This document shows, one piece after another, positions 26,260 through 34,915 of a stretch of DNA of 64,000 nt. Below the pieces are notes generated by a model that saw nothing but the letters and a program-made list of their open reading frames with translations, was not told the DNA's origin and searched no databases. The stretch comes from Arthrobacter sp. zg-Y20 (GTDB lineage: Bacteria; Actinomycetota; Actinomycetes; Actinomycetales; Micrococcaceae), in assembly GCF_030142075.1 (NCBI RefSeq), contig NZ_CP126241.1:2170001-2234000 (forward strand). The letters are read 5' to 3'. Each line of letters starts with the position of its first letter. Positions within the stretch are counted from its first letter, which is position 1. The translations under genes were made by a program, and so were the position numbers.

Positions 26260-29200
26260 CTACAGCTCGGACGCGGGCACGCCTACGCCCAGGATGACCG
26301 GGGCGCCGGCCTTCTCATCGCGGGGCGCCGGTGCCGCAGGCTCGGCCGTGACCGTATGCCGGGACGGTTCAGCAGAGGCATAGTGCCGGGGTGCGGTGAC
26401 CTCCGCTGCGCCCTGCGGGCTGCTGGCAGCCCTGCGGCGACGGGCCGGGCGGGCCGGCCCGGGTGCGGCAGCACTCTGCGGAGCGTCCTGATCCTCGCTG
26501 CGCTGTTCCGGAGCGGCCTGATCCTCACTGCGCTGTTCCGGAGCCGCCGGTTCGTGGGCAACGGCGGAAGCCACCTCGTTGAAGGCCTCCGTGAGGCTCT
26601 CCAGCGTGAGGGCAGGCTCTTCCTTCACCGGGCGGCGGCGCTGCCGGCGCGGCACCACCACGGTCTCACCCTGGATGTTCAGGACGGCACCGGGCTCGGT
26701 GTCGCCTCCGTCTGCCTGGGCTTCGTCTGCCTCGGCTGCGGCGGCATCTGATACCCCGTTGCCGTTGGCGGCAGCTTCGACCACCTCGTGGGCGGCCGCG
26801 GTTGCTGCGGCAATGCTGGCCAGGGCTGCACGGGCCGCCTCTGCCTTTGCCTGGCGGTCGGCGTCCCCATGGTCCGGCTCCTCCGCAGCGGGCTGCTGCT
26901 CAGCGGGCTGGACCGGCTGCACACGGTCCCGATCCCGGCTGCGGTTGCGCTTCCGGTCTCCGCGGGACTGCTTCTCCTGCTTGAGGTGCTGCTGGTGGTT
27001 GTCCTCGCCAACGGCATGCGCCGGGGCGGCAGCGGGCGTGTGGCTGGTACTGCGGCGGTGTTCCACCGGGACATCCTGCGTGATGACGCCGCGGCCTTCG
27101 CAGTGTTCACAGGTCTCGCCGAAGACTTCCAGCAGGCCCGTGCCCATCCGCTTGCGGGTCATCTGGACCAGGCCCAGCGAGGTCACTTCGGCTACCTGGT
27201 GCTTGGTTCGGTCGCGGCCCAGGCATTCCACCAGGCGCCGGAGCACCAGGTCGCGGTTGGCTTCAAGGACCATGTCGATGAAGTCGATGACGATGATGCC
27301 GCCGATGTCGCGCAGCCGCAGCTGGCGGACCACTTCCTCGGCTGCCTCCAGGTTGTTCTTGGTGACGGTTTCTTCCAGGTTGCCGCCGCTGCCGGTGAAC
27401 TTGCCGGTGTTCACGTCTACCACGGTCATGGCTTCGGTGCGGTCAATCACCAGCGAGCCGCCGGAAGGCAGGAAGACCTTGCGGTCCAGTGCCTTGGCAA
27501 TCTGCTCGTCGATGCGGTGCGCGGCGAAGATGTCTTCGTCCTTGGTCCACTTCTCCAGGCGTCCCACCAGGTCCGGGGCCACGTAGGTCACGTAGGCCTC
27601 GATGGTGTCCCAGGCTTCCTCACCGGAAACCACCAGCTTGGAGAAATCCTCGTTGAAGACGTCACGGACCACCTTGATGGTCAGGTCCGGTTCGCCGTAG
27701 AGCAGTTCAGGGGGCAGCGTCTTGGTGGACTTGGCCTTGGCATCGATGGTTTCCCACTGGGCACGCAGGCGGTTGATGTCATTCATCAACTCTTCCTCGC
27801 TGGCACCTTCGGCAGCCGTGCGGACAATAACGCCCGCGTTCTCCGGCAGGTGGTCCTTGAGGATTTTCTTCAGCCGGTTGCGTTCCACGTCCGGCAGCTT
27901 GCGGGAAATGCCGGTCATAGAGCCGCCCGGCACGTACACCAGGTAGCGTCCGGGCAGGGAGATCTGGCTGGTCAGCCGGGCGCCCTTGTGGCCTACGGGA
28001 TCCTTGGTGACCTGCACCAGTACGGAATCGCCGGACTTCAGCGCCAGCTCGATGCGGCGCGGCTGGCCGTCCAGGCCGGCGGCGTCCCAATTGACCTCGC
28101 CGGCGTACAGCACGGCGTTGCGGCCGCGGCCGATGTCCACAAAGGCGGCTTCCATGCTGGGCAGCACGTTCTGGACCTTGCCCACGTACACGTTGCCAAT
28201 CAGGGAGTCCTGCTGGGTGTTGGAGACAAAGTGTTCCGCCAGCACGCCGTCTTCAAGCACGCCGATCTGGATCCGCTCGTCGCGCTGGCGGACAATCATC
28301 TGCCGGTCAACGGATTCGCGGCGCGCCAGGAACTCGGCCTCGGTGATCACGTGGCGGCGGCGGCCGGACTCGCGGGACTCGCGGCGGCGCTGCTTCTTGG
28401 CTTCCAGACGCGTGGAACCCTTGACGCTGGTTACGCGGTCCGACGCCGGTGCGTCGGCATGGGCGCGCGGGGCGCGGACCCGGGTAACCGTGTTGGGCGG
28501 ATCGTCGTCCGCTCCCCCGGTCAGTTCCAGATCTGCATCTCCACGCCGGCGACGGCGGCGGCGGCGGGAGGTCACGCCGCCGGCCTCGCTGTCCTCCGGT
28601 CCGGTTGAAGCGTTCTCCTCACCGGTGCCTGCCTCGGCCCCGGCACGGCTGCGGCTGCGCCGGCTGCGGCGCGAGCGGGACCGGGTGGAATCGGCAGACT
28701 CTTCGTCGTCTTCTGCGGCCGGGTCGGTGTCCGCAGCCTTGACCACGGGCAGGGAGCGGACGGCGGAAAGGTCCGGGGCATGGAAGAGCACCGAGGTGGG
28801 TGATTCGGGAACCGCAAACGGATCCAGTGCCGATGCGGGGCCTGCGGGTGCAGCCGCTTCGGTCGCGGCCGACTCAGTTGCGTCCGGGAGTACGGGCTCC
28901 GCGGCGGTTTCGGCGGACGGAGCTGCTGCTTCCGCAGAGCGGGCCGGACCGGCGGGCGTGCCGGCACGGCGGCGGGTCCGGGTCTTCGGCGCCGGGGCTT
29001 CGGCTTCCGCCTCGGGGCGGGCGGCCAGGGTCACTTCATCTGCTGCAGGCACTTCATCTGCTGCAGTCACTTCATCTGCTGCGGGTACCGCGGCATGCAC
29101 CGGCTCAGCTGCGGCAGCGGAGGTCTCGGCTTCAAGTGCTTCCGCTGGCTTCTTCTTGGCGGGGGCACGGCGGCGGCGCACAGCCTTGGCGGGGGCATCC

Positions 29201-29595
29201 GCTTCCGCGGCAGCCGGCTCGACGACGTCGCCTGCTGCATGCTCCTGCGTTACCGCTGCGGGGACGGCCTCCGGACCCGCAGCCGGTTCGGCTGCTACAG
29301 ATTCAACCGGTGCAGACACGGCAGTTGTGGATACGGCCTTTTTGCGGGGGGCGCGGACACGCTTGGGCTTTTCGGCAACGGCGGCAGCCGAGTCTTCGGC
29401 GTCAGGAACGGCGGCAGCTTCCGGCAACTGTTCCTGCGCCGGTTCCTGCGTCTTTGCCGGCGAGGTGACCGGCGATGATGACTTGCGGCGGGTGCGGGTG
29501 GCTTTCTTGACGGCCGGCTGGGCCTGCGAAGCCCCTTCCCCTGCGGCGGTACCTTCTGCAACTAGTTCATTGGTCAAGTCGTTCTGGTTATTCAT
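26260..29595 (-). CDS. rne: Ribonuclease E/G family endoribonuclease
   Basis: 1111 residues, the actinobacterial RNase E layout with the catalytic core in the middle. Residues 1-430 are disordered and very rich in A, E, P and R, including arginine clusters and an 18-bp in-frame repeat coding ADEVTA-type units. The core (about 430-840) has the S1 domain (NVYVGKVQNVLPSMEAAFVD), the DNase-like VVDVNTGKFTGSGG and IIVIDFIDM metal-site motifs, and the zinc-link CEHCEGRG near 830. The tail is again disordered, with the duplicated PEQRSEDQ. It initiates mRNA decay and rRNA/tRNA processing. Confidence 0.95.
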   Translation of the reverse strand: MNNQNDLTNELVAEGTAAGEGASQAQPAVKKATRTRRKSSSPVTSPAKTQEPAQEQLPEAAAVPDAEDSAAAVAEKPKRVRAPRKKAVSTTAVSAPVESVAAEPAAGPEAVPAAVTQEHAAGDVVEPAAAEADAPAKAVRRRRAPAKKKPAEALEAETSAAAAEPVHAAVPAADEVTAADEVPAADEVTLAARPEAEAEAPAPKTRTRRRAGTPAGPARSAEAAAPSAETAAEPVLPDATESAATEAAAPAGPASALDPFAVPESPTSVLFHAPDLSAVRSLPVVKAADTDPAAEDDEESADSTRSRSRRSRRSRSRAGAEAGTGEENASTGPEDSEAGGVTSRRRRRRRRGDADLELTGGADDDPPNTVTRVRAPRAHADAPASDRVTSVKGSTRLEAKKQRRRESRESGRRRHVITEAEFLARRESVDRQMIVRQRDERIQIGVLEDGVLAEHFVSNTQQDSLIGNVYVGKVQNVLPSMEAAFVDIGRGRNAVLYAGEVNWDAAGLDGQPRRIELALKSGDSVLVQVTKDPVGHKGARLTSQISLPGRYLVYVPGGSMTGISRKLPDVERNRLKKILKDHLPENAGVIVRTAAEGASEEELMNDINRLRAQWETIDAKAKSTKTLPPELLYGEPDLTIKVVRDVFNEDFSKLVVSGEEAWDTIEAYVTYVAPDLVGRLEKWTKDEDIFAAHRIDEQIAKALDRKVFLPSGGSLVIDRTEAMTVVDVNTGKFTGSGGNLEETVTKNNLEAAEEVVRQLRLRDIGGIIVIDFIDMVLEANRDLVLRRLVECLGRDRTKHQVAEVTSLGLVQMTRKRMGTGLLEVFGETCEHCEGRGVITQDVPVEHRRSTSHTPAAAPAHAVGEDNHQQHLKQEKQSRGDRKRNRSRDRDRVQPVQPAEQQPAAEEPDHGDADRQAKAEAARAALASIAAATAAAHEVVEAAANGNGVSDAAAAEADEAQADGGDTEPGAVLNIQGETVVVPRRQRRRPVKEEPALTLESLTEAFNEVASAVAHEPAAPEQRSEDQAAPEQRSEDQDAPQSAAAPGPARPARRRRAASSPQGAAEVTAPRHYASAEPSRHTVTAEPAAPAPRDEKAGAPVILGVGVPASEL

Positions 29596-29982
29596 TTAGG
29601 CCTATGCTCCGGCCCTGCGGCACTGGCCACATTCCAATGCCGAAGGGCAATGTGTCGGCCGTGCGGTGGCATCGCAGCCTGCCCGCCGGCCGGAAGTCGT
29701 CTGGATGTCATCCGAGGTCGCGCCGACTGTGGGGCGCGGGATCACTCGAAGACCAGCGGCACGGCTATGGGTCGGTCTGATCGGCGGATTCCCTGGTTCC
29801 CACCCGGATTGATGGGCGAACTGCATGGGAAGCGTCACCGGCAGAACCGGAAGCCTGTCGCTGGACCGATGGCGGAATGTGGTTCCGTCACCAGCCAAAG
29901 ACATTATCTCACATGGCCGCCTTTTTGGCCCGTATGAACCCTTAGACTCGACGCAGACAACTACTCGGTAAAAGGAGCTTCC
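29596..29982. other. Divergent intergenic region between rne and the VKOR gene
   Basis: 387 bases without a credible gene. On the minus strand TGAGATAATG near 29902-29911 looks like a -10 element for rne, which would give an rne leader of roughly 300 bases. RNase E genes in other bacteria carry long leaders used for autoregulation, so this may be one. The VKOR side has an AAAGGAG ribosome site. Confidence 0.45.
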
Positions 29983-30642
29983 GTGCCCTCCAGCGCAGCC
30001 CGTCAAACTTCCGGCGTCCGGCCGGCTGACCCCGCCCCGTCCCGGGCGGCATCGGCACAGGCCGTTGGGCCGGAACGGCGGCCCTTTATCTGGACCCTGC
30101 TCGCCACGTCCGTAATTGGCTGGCTTGCCTCGGGCATCCTGGTCATCGAACGGCTGCATGTGTACGCCGACGCAAACTACATCACCAGCTGTGACATCAG
30201 CCCCTGGGTCTCCTGCGGAACGGTCTTCCAGACCTGGCAGGCCTCGCTCTTCGGCTTCCCCAACCCGCTGATCGGCATTGTGGCCTTCGCCGTCACCATC
30301 ACCACCGCCGTGGGCCTGCTGGCCCGCGCACAGTTTGCCCGCTGGTACTGGGTGGGCCTGCAGGCAGGCGTCACCCTGGGCATGGTCTTCGTTGTGTGGC
30401 TGTGGAGCCAGGCCCTGTTCGATATCTACGTACTGTGCATCTACTGCATCGTGGTGTGGGCGGCAATGATTCCTTTGTTCGTGTTCACCACCATCCGCAA
30501 CCTTGCAGCGGGCGTCATTCCGGCACCGGCGGGGCTGGTGCGGTTCCTCACGGAGTGGGCCTGGGCCATCGTTGTCCTGCTCTGGGTGGCCACGGCGGCG
30601 TCCATCTTCTTCCGCTTTATGAATTCCTTCATCGGAAGCTAA
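29983..30642 (+). CDS. Vitamin K epoxide reductase (VKOR) family protein
   Basis: 219-residue membrane protein. It has four to five membrane segments, a periplasmic loop with CDISPWVSCGTVFQ (the paired loop cysteines and the conserved serine before the second) and the active site C-x-x-C in LCIYCIVVW. In actinobacteria VKOR replaces DsbB, reoxidising a DsbA-like protein with menaquinone. No DsbA fusion is present. GTG start with AAAGGAG 6-7 bases upstream. Single gene, convergent with the next. Confidence 0.93.
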   Translation: MPSSAARQTSGVRPADPAPSRAASAQAVGPERRPFIWTLLATSVIGWLASGILVIERLHVYADANYITSCDISPWVSCGTVFQTWQASLFGFPNPLIGIVAFAVTITTAVGLLARAQFARWYWVGLQAGVTLGMVFVVWLWSQALFDIYVLCIYCIVVWAAMIPLFVFTTIRNLAAGVIPAPAGLVRFLTEWAWAIVVLLWVATAASIFFRFMNSFIGS

Positions 30643-30680
30643 CGGCGTAGCGGCCGGCGGCGGTGCCCGGCCCTCCCTGC

Positions 30681-31319
30681 CTAGCCCGCGTTCGGCATTC
30701 CCCATGCCAGCACCACGGGGAAATCCTGGCCTTCCCAGGTCGCCTGGAGCGATGGGTCCGGTGCCGTGCGTCCGTCCAGGTCAAGCAGCCGGACCACTGA
30801 GAGCTCCCAGCCGCTGCGCTCCAGCACGGACACGGTCCAGTCCTGCGGTTCTTCCGCCGGCGCGTCCGCCAGTTCGGCGCCGTCGGGCATCCCGCTGGTG
30901 AAGACCCGCATGGACTCGGGCAGCAGTTCGCGCACGCCGTCGCGCTCGGTGTATTGGGGTGCCTGGCCCTGCCGAGAGAAGAGCGCCGCTTCCAGCGCGG
31001 CGGCGTACACCGGGTCCCCGGCCGCGTCGTAGACCCAGCGGCGGCCCAGCACCGAGTGGTCCATCTCGGTGATCAGGAACCGCTCCGCACCGGCCAGCGG
31101 TGCATCCCGGTAGGTCAGCGGTACCTGAACCACCAGTGAACCGGCTGCAACAATAAGGGTTTCAATCCCCACTGCGCCTTCCGGGTCCTCAAAGCGGAAG
31201 GCCCCGAGTTTCCGTGCCGTGACCGGTTCCGTCGAGGGAAACCACCGCGCCCTCGGCAGCCAGTCGGAGATCAGTTCCAGTTTTCCCGGACGCAGCTCTG
31301 CGTCATAGATGAGTGCCAT
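30681..31319 (-). CDS. Stand-alone maltokinase N-terminal cap-like domain protein
   Basis: 212 residues resembling the N-terminal cap of actinobacterial maltokinases: the segments LISDWLPRARWFPS, VQVPLTYRDAPLAGAE and MDHSVLGRRWVYDAAGDPVY, the last being the most telling. The kinase domain that normally follows is absent and no other catalytic motif is seen. Similar short proteins exist in corynebacteria and relatives. Role unknown; possibly binding of maltose-type sugar or regulation. Divergent from the PRISE-like SDR with 113 bases between. Confidence 0.75.
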   Translation of the reverse strand: MALIYDAELRPGKLELISDWLPRARWFPSTEPVTARKLGAFRFEDPEGAVGIETLIVAAGSLVVQVPLTYRDAPLAGAERFLITEMDHSVLGRRWVYDAAGDPVYAAALEAALFSRQGQAPQYTERDGVRELLPESMRVFTSGMPDGAELADAPAEEPQDWTVSVLERSGWELSVVRLLDLDGRTAPDPSLQATWEGQDFPVVLAWGMPNAG

Positions 31320-31432
31320 GCGGACAGCATAGGCATGATCAGCACGTGCGGGTGGAATATCCCCGCTGCAATTCCGGTTGCCGCAAAGGAAGGCGCAGGC
31401 ACTTTCTGCCGCCGGAAACCGTAAGGAGATCC

Positions 31433-32533
31433 ATGCTTAGGACAACATCCGCAGGCCCAAACACACCGGGCACAGCGCTCGTAGCCGGTGCCACCGGAAT
31501 CGCAGGCGCGGCGCTGGTCGAACTGCTCACCCGGGAGGGCTGGCAAGTGCTGGCCCTCTCACGCAAGGGCGGCAGCCCCGATCCGTCCCGGCCCGGGGTC
31601 GTCCCCGTAGCCGCTGACCTGACCTCGCCGGCGTCGCTCGCAGCAGCGCTGAAGGATGCGCGTCCCACGCACGTCTTCTTCACCTCCTGGTCCCGGCAGG
31701 AAACCGAAGTCGAAAACATCGCGGTGAATGCCGGCATGGTCCGGAACCTCCTGGCAGCATTGGAAGACGCGCCGCTGGAACACGTGGCGCTGATGACCGG
31801 CCTCAAGCACTATATGGGCCCCTTCGAAGCGTACGGCGAAGGCCCCATGCCGGATACGCCGTTCTCGGAAGAGGAACCGCGGCTGCCCGTGGACAACTTC
31901 TACTACGCGCAGGAAGACGAACTGATGGCCGCGGCGCAGCGGCAGGGCTTCGCCTGGTCCGTGCACCGCTCCCACACGGTGATCGGCTTCGCCGTGGGCA
32001 ACGCCATGAACATGGGCCAGACCCTCGCTGTGCAGGCCACCCTCTGCAAGGAACTGGGCCTGCCCTTTATTTTCCCGGGCTCGGAAACCCAGTGGAACTC
32101 GATCACGGACATGACCGACGCCGGGCTGCTTGCCGAGCACATGCTCTGGGCGGCCACGGACCCGAACACCGCCAATGAGGCCTACAACGTGGTCAACGGC
32201 GACGTTTTCCGCTGGCGTTCACTCTGGCCGCGGCTGGCTGCAGAATTCGGCGTTACGCCCGAAGGCTTCGACACCGCTCCCCGTCCGCTCGAGGAGCAGA
32301 TGGCCGGCATGGAGGAGGCCTGGAAGGAGCTGGCCGTCCGTCACGGGCTCGCCGAAACCGACATCACCAGACTGGCGTCCTGGTGGCACACCGACGCCGA
32401 CCTGGGCCGGAACGTGGAGGTGCTGACCGACATGAGCAAGAGCCGGTTGGCAGGCTTCACCGGCTACCGCCGCACCGAAGACGCCTTCAAGGAACTCTTC
32501 GCACGGCTGCGGGACGAAAAGCTCATTCCGTAG
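31433..32533 (+). CDS. PRISE-like atypical SDR oxidoreductase
   Basis: 366 residues. Cofactor loop GATGIAGAALVE at the start; then TGLKHYMGPFEAYGEG and DNFYYAQEDELM, which match the plant progesterone 5-beta-reductase/iridoid synthase (PRISE) signatures around the catalytic lysine and tyrosine. These enzymes reduce activated C=C bonds with NADPH. In the bacterial proteins the physiological substrate is unknown. ATG at 31433 follows TAAGGAG. The gene is alone on its strand and ends at a strong terminator. Confidence 0.88.
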   Translation: MLRTTSAGPNTPGTALVAGATGIAGAALVELLTREGWQVLALSRKGGSPDPSRPGVVPVAADLTSPASLAAALKDARPTHVFFTSWSRQETEVENIAVNAGMVRNLLAALEDAPLEHVALMTGLKHYMGPFEAYGEGPMPDTPFSEEEPRLPVDNFYYAQEDELMAAAQRQGFAWSVHRSHTVIGFAVGNAMNMGQTLAVQATLCKELGLPFIFPGSETQWNSITDMTDAGLLAEHMLWAATDPNTANEAYNVVNGDVFRWRSLWPRLAAEFGVTPEGFDTAPRPLEEQMAGMEEAWKELAVRHGLAETDITRLASWWHTDADLGRNVEVLTDMSKSRLAGFTGYRRTEDAFKELFARLRDEKLIP

Positions 32534-32560
32534 CAGTGCCCCTCCCCCCGGGCAGAGGAA

Positions 32561-32592
32561 GGGCCGGCACCCGTTGGGTGCCGACCCTTTTT
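32561..32592 (+). terminator. Terminator between the PRISE-like gene and ndk
   Basis: GGGCCGGCACCC-GTT-GGGTGCCGACCC with TTTTT following on the plus strand. The reverse side is not T-rich, so it mainly serves the plus-strand gene, although the hairpin could also act on the convergent ndk. Confidence 0.85.
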
Positions 32593-32604
32593 CTGCCTGA
32601 CGGG

Positions 32605-33021
32605 TTACTTGAACCAGATGCCGATTTCCCGCGAGGCTGATTCGGGCGAATCGGAACCGTGGACCAGGTTCTGCTGCACGGCCGTACCCCAGTCACGGCC
32701 AAAGTCGCCGCGGATGGTGCCCGGGGCCGCCGTCGTCGGATCCGTGGTGCCGGCCAGCGATCGGAAGCCCTCGATGACGCGTTCGCCTTCCAGGACCATC
32801 GCTACAACCGGACCGCTGAGCATGAACTCAACGAGCGGCTCGTAGAACGGCTTGCCCTGATGCTCCTCGTAGTGCTCTTCGAGGATGGCCCGGGTGGCTG
32901 CGGTCTTCTTCAGTTCAGCCACGGTGTAGCCTTTGGCCTCGATCCGGGCCAGGATGGCGCCGGTGAGGCGGCGCTCGACGCCGTCGGGCTTAACCAGGAC
33001 AAGTGTGCGCTCAATGCTCAC
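32605..33021 (-). CDS. ndk: Nucleoside diphosphate kinase
   Basis: 138 residues, standard length. It swaps gamma phosphates between nucleoside tri- and diphosphates through a phosphohistidine. The start RTLVLVKPDGVERRL and the active-site region NLVHGSDSPESA, with the histidine, are complete. It lies 39 bases after the DUF4233 gene, in the order ndk next to DUF4233 next to folC known from mycobacteria. Confidence 0.98.
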   Translation of the reverse strand: MSIERTLVLVKPDGVERRLTGAILARIEAKGYTVAELKKTAATRAILEEHYEEHQGKPFYEPLVEFMLSGPVVAMVLEGERVIEGFRSLAGTTDPTTAAPGTIRGDFGRDWGTAVQQNLVHGSDSPESASREIGIWFK

Positions 33022-33060
33022 GATGTATCTCCTTGGAAGTTCGGGTAACTGGTTCTAAGC

Positions 33061-33525
33061 CTAGTCGGTACCCGGTGCCGTTGAAGGCCCGGCCTCTTCC
33101 GGATGGGCCTGCTCCCACTCGGCCTGCATTCGGTCCCGTTCCCGGTTCTCCCGGTCCAGCCGCATCCCGGCCCGCAGGCCGTACCACCAGGTCAGCGCAA
33201 ACAGCACACCGACGAAGAACATGGTCGGCTCCAGGAAGCCGGTGGCAATGACGACCAGCTGCAGGATCCAGCCAATCAGCGGTCCGGCCGGCTTGGACAG
33301 CACGGCGCAGGTGCCAACCAGCGCCGCCGCCAGCAGGATGCCGCCGCCCAGCAGCAGCACGGGCGAAACGGTCCCGCGGTTCAGGCCGAAAACGGCGAGG
33401 GTCCCGAAGAGCACTACGAACGCTTCGAGTGTCAGCACCGTGGATGCGAACATTACCTTCACCGAACGGCGCTTCTTGGGCATGCCCGGACGCCATTCGC
33501 GCTGCGCCTTGGTCAGTTTTGCCAT
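33061..33525 (-). CDS. DUF4233 domain-containing membrane protein
   Basis: 154 residues with three to four hydrophobic segments (VMFASTVLTLEAFVVLFGTL, then PVLLLGGGILLAAALVGTC, then two more) and a charged C-terminal tail. Matches in place and look the actinobacterial DUF4233 protein between folC and ndk (Rv2446c). Start ATG at 33525, 10 bases after the folC stop. Function unknown; close spacing suggests co-expression with folC. Confidence 0.88.
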   Translation of the reverse strand: MAKLTKAQREWRPGMPKKRRSVKVMFASTVLTLEAFVVLFGTLAVFGLNRGTVSPVLLLGGGILLAAALVGTCAVLSKPAGPLIGWILQLVVIATGFLEPTMFFVGVLFALTWWYGLRAGMRLDRENRERDRMQAEWEQAHPEEAGPSTAPGTD

Positions 33526-33535
33526 ATCTGCGAAC

Positions 33536-34915
33536 CTACTTTCCGAGGAGGGTGCGCGCTTCGGCGACCAGGGTAATGGAACCGACCACCAGGACACCGC
33601 CGGCAAGGTCGTTGTTCTCTTCGGCCTTGGCCACGGCCAGCTCCAGTGCGTTGTCCAGTCCTGCTTCGACCCGGATATCCTCGTCCGCGAAACCGGCGTC
33701 CACTGCGTCCTGGACCAATTCCTCGGCGGGGATTGCCCGCGGGGAATTGGACTGGGTCAGCACCACGGTGCTGACCAGGTCCCCAAGCTGCTCACGCAGC
33801 TCGCTGAGGATCCCGACGGCGTCCTTCTCCGCCAGGATCCCCACCACCAGCACCAAAGTGGTGAAGTTGAAGGACTCACGCAGCGCCTCGGCCGAGGCAC
33901 GGGCGCCTGCCGGGTTGTGCGCGGCGTCGACCACGATGGTGGGCGCGGTGCGGACCACTTCCAGGCGGCCGGGCGAGGTCACGGTGGAGAACCCGGTACG
34001 GAGCAGTTCGACGTCGAGCTCCTTGGAACCTCCGCCGATAAACGCTTCCAGGGCCGCGACGGCGACTGCCGCGTTCTGCGCCTGGTGCGCGCCGTGCAGG
34101 GGAACCAGCAGCTCCTCGTAGCGCCCGGCCAGGCCGTTGACGGTGACCATCTGTCCGCCCACGGCCATTACGCGGGATTCGACGCCGAACTCCACGCCTT
34201 CGAACCGGAACGGCACGCCCGTCTCGCGTGCCTTCTCCAGCAGCACCGTCGCGGCCTCCATGGGCTGCGCGGCGCTGATCAGGAAACCGCCCTCCTTGAT
34301 GATGCCCGCCTTCTCATAGGCGATGTCGGCGACGTCGTCACCGAGCAGTTCGGTGTGGTCCAGCGAGATGGGCGTAATGACGGAAACGGTGCCGTCGCCC
34401 ACGTTCGTGGCATCGGTGATGCCGCCCAGTCCCACCTCAATGACTGCCGCGTCCACGGGCTCGTCCGCGAAGACGGCGAACGCCAGGATGGTCAGGGCCT
34501 CGAAGTAGGTCAGCCGCGGCTCCCCCGCTGCCTCCAGCTCGCCGTCGACAATGTCCAGGTAGGGGCGGATCTCGTCCCAGATCCGGACAAACGTTTCGTC
34601 ACTGACGGGCTCGCCGTCAATGCTGATCCGCTCCGTCACCCGGGTCAGGTGCGGGCTGGTGTAGCGGCCGGTCCGCAGCCCGTAGGCGCGCAGCCCGCCT
34701 TCAATCAGGCGGGCCGTGGACGTTTTGCCGTTGGTGCCGGTGATGTGGATGATCGGGAACGCCTTGTTGGGTTCCCCCAGCACTTCCATGGCCCGGAAGA
34801 GCGGAGCCAGGCGCGGCTCCATCTTGTTTTCCGGGGCACGGCTGAGCAGCTCGGCGTACACGCTCTCCACCGAGAAACCGTCAATCGAACCGGACGGACG
34901 GTCTGCTGCGCTCAT
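33536..34915 (-). CDS. folC: Dihydrofolate synthase / folylpolyglutamate synthase
   Basis: 459-residue Mur-ligase-family enzyme that adds glutamate to dihydropteroate and folates. P-loop HITGTNGKTSTARLIEG, then TSPHLTRVTERI and the later VDAAHNPAG motif are clear. The ATG overlaps the ileS stop (TAATG), so it is translated from the ileS message and placed under T-box control of that operon, together with DUF4233 and perhaps ndk. Confidence 0.95.
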   Translation of the reverse strand: MSAADRPSGSIDGFSVESVYAELLSRAPENKMEPRLAPLFRAMEVLGEPNKAFPIIHITGTNGKTSTARLIEGGLRAYGLRTGRYTSPHLTRVTERISIDGEPVSDETFVRIWDEIRPYLDIVDGELEAAGEPRLTYFEALTILAFAVFADEPVDAAVIEVGLGGITDATNVGDGTVSVITPISLDHTELLGDDVADIAYEKAGIIKEGGFLISAAQPMEAATVLLEKARETGVPFRFEGVEFGVESRVMAVGGQMVTVNGLAGRYEELLVPLHGAHQAQNAAVAVAALEAFIGGGSKELDVELLRTGFSTVTSPGRLEVVRTAPTIVVDAAHNPAGARASAEALRESFNFTTLVLVVGILAEKDAVGILSELREQLGDLVSTVVLTQSNSPRAIPAEELVQDAVDAGFADEDIRVEAGLDNALELAVAKAEENNDLAGGVLVVGSITLVAEARTLLGK

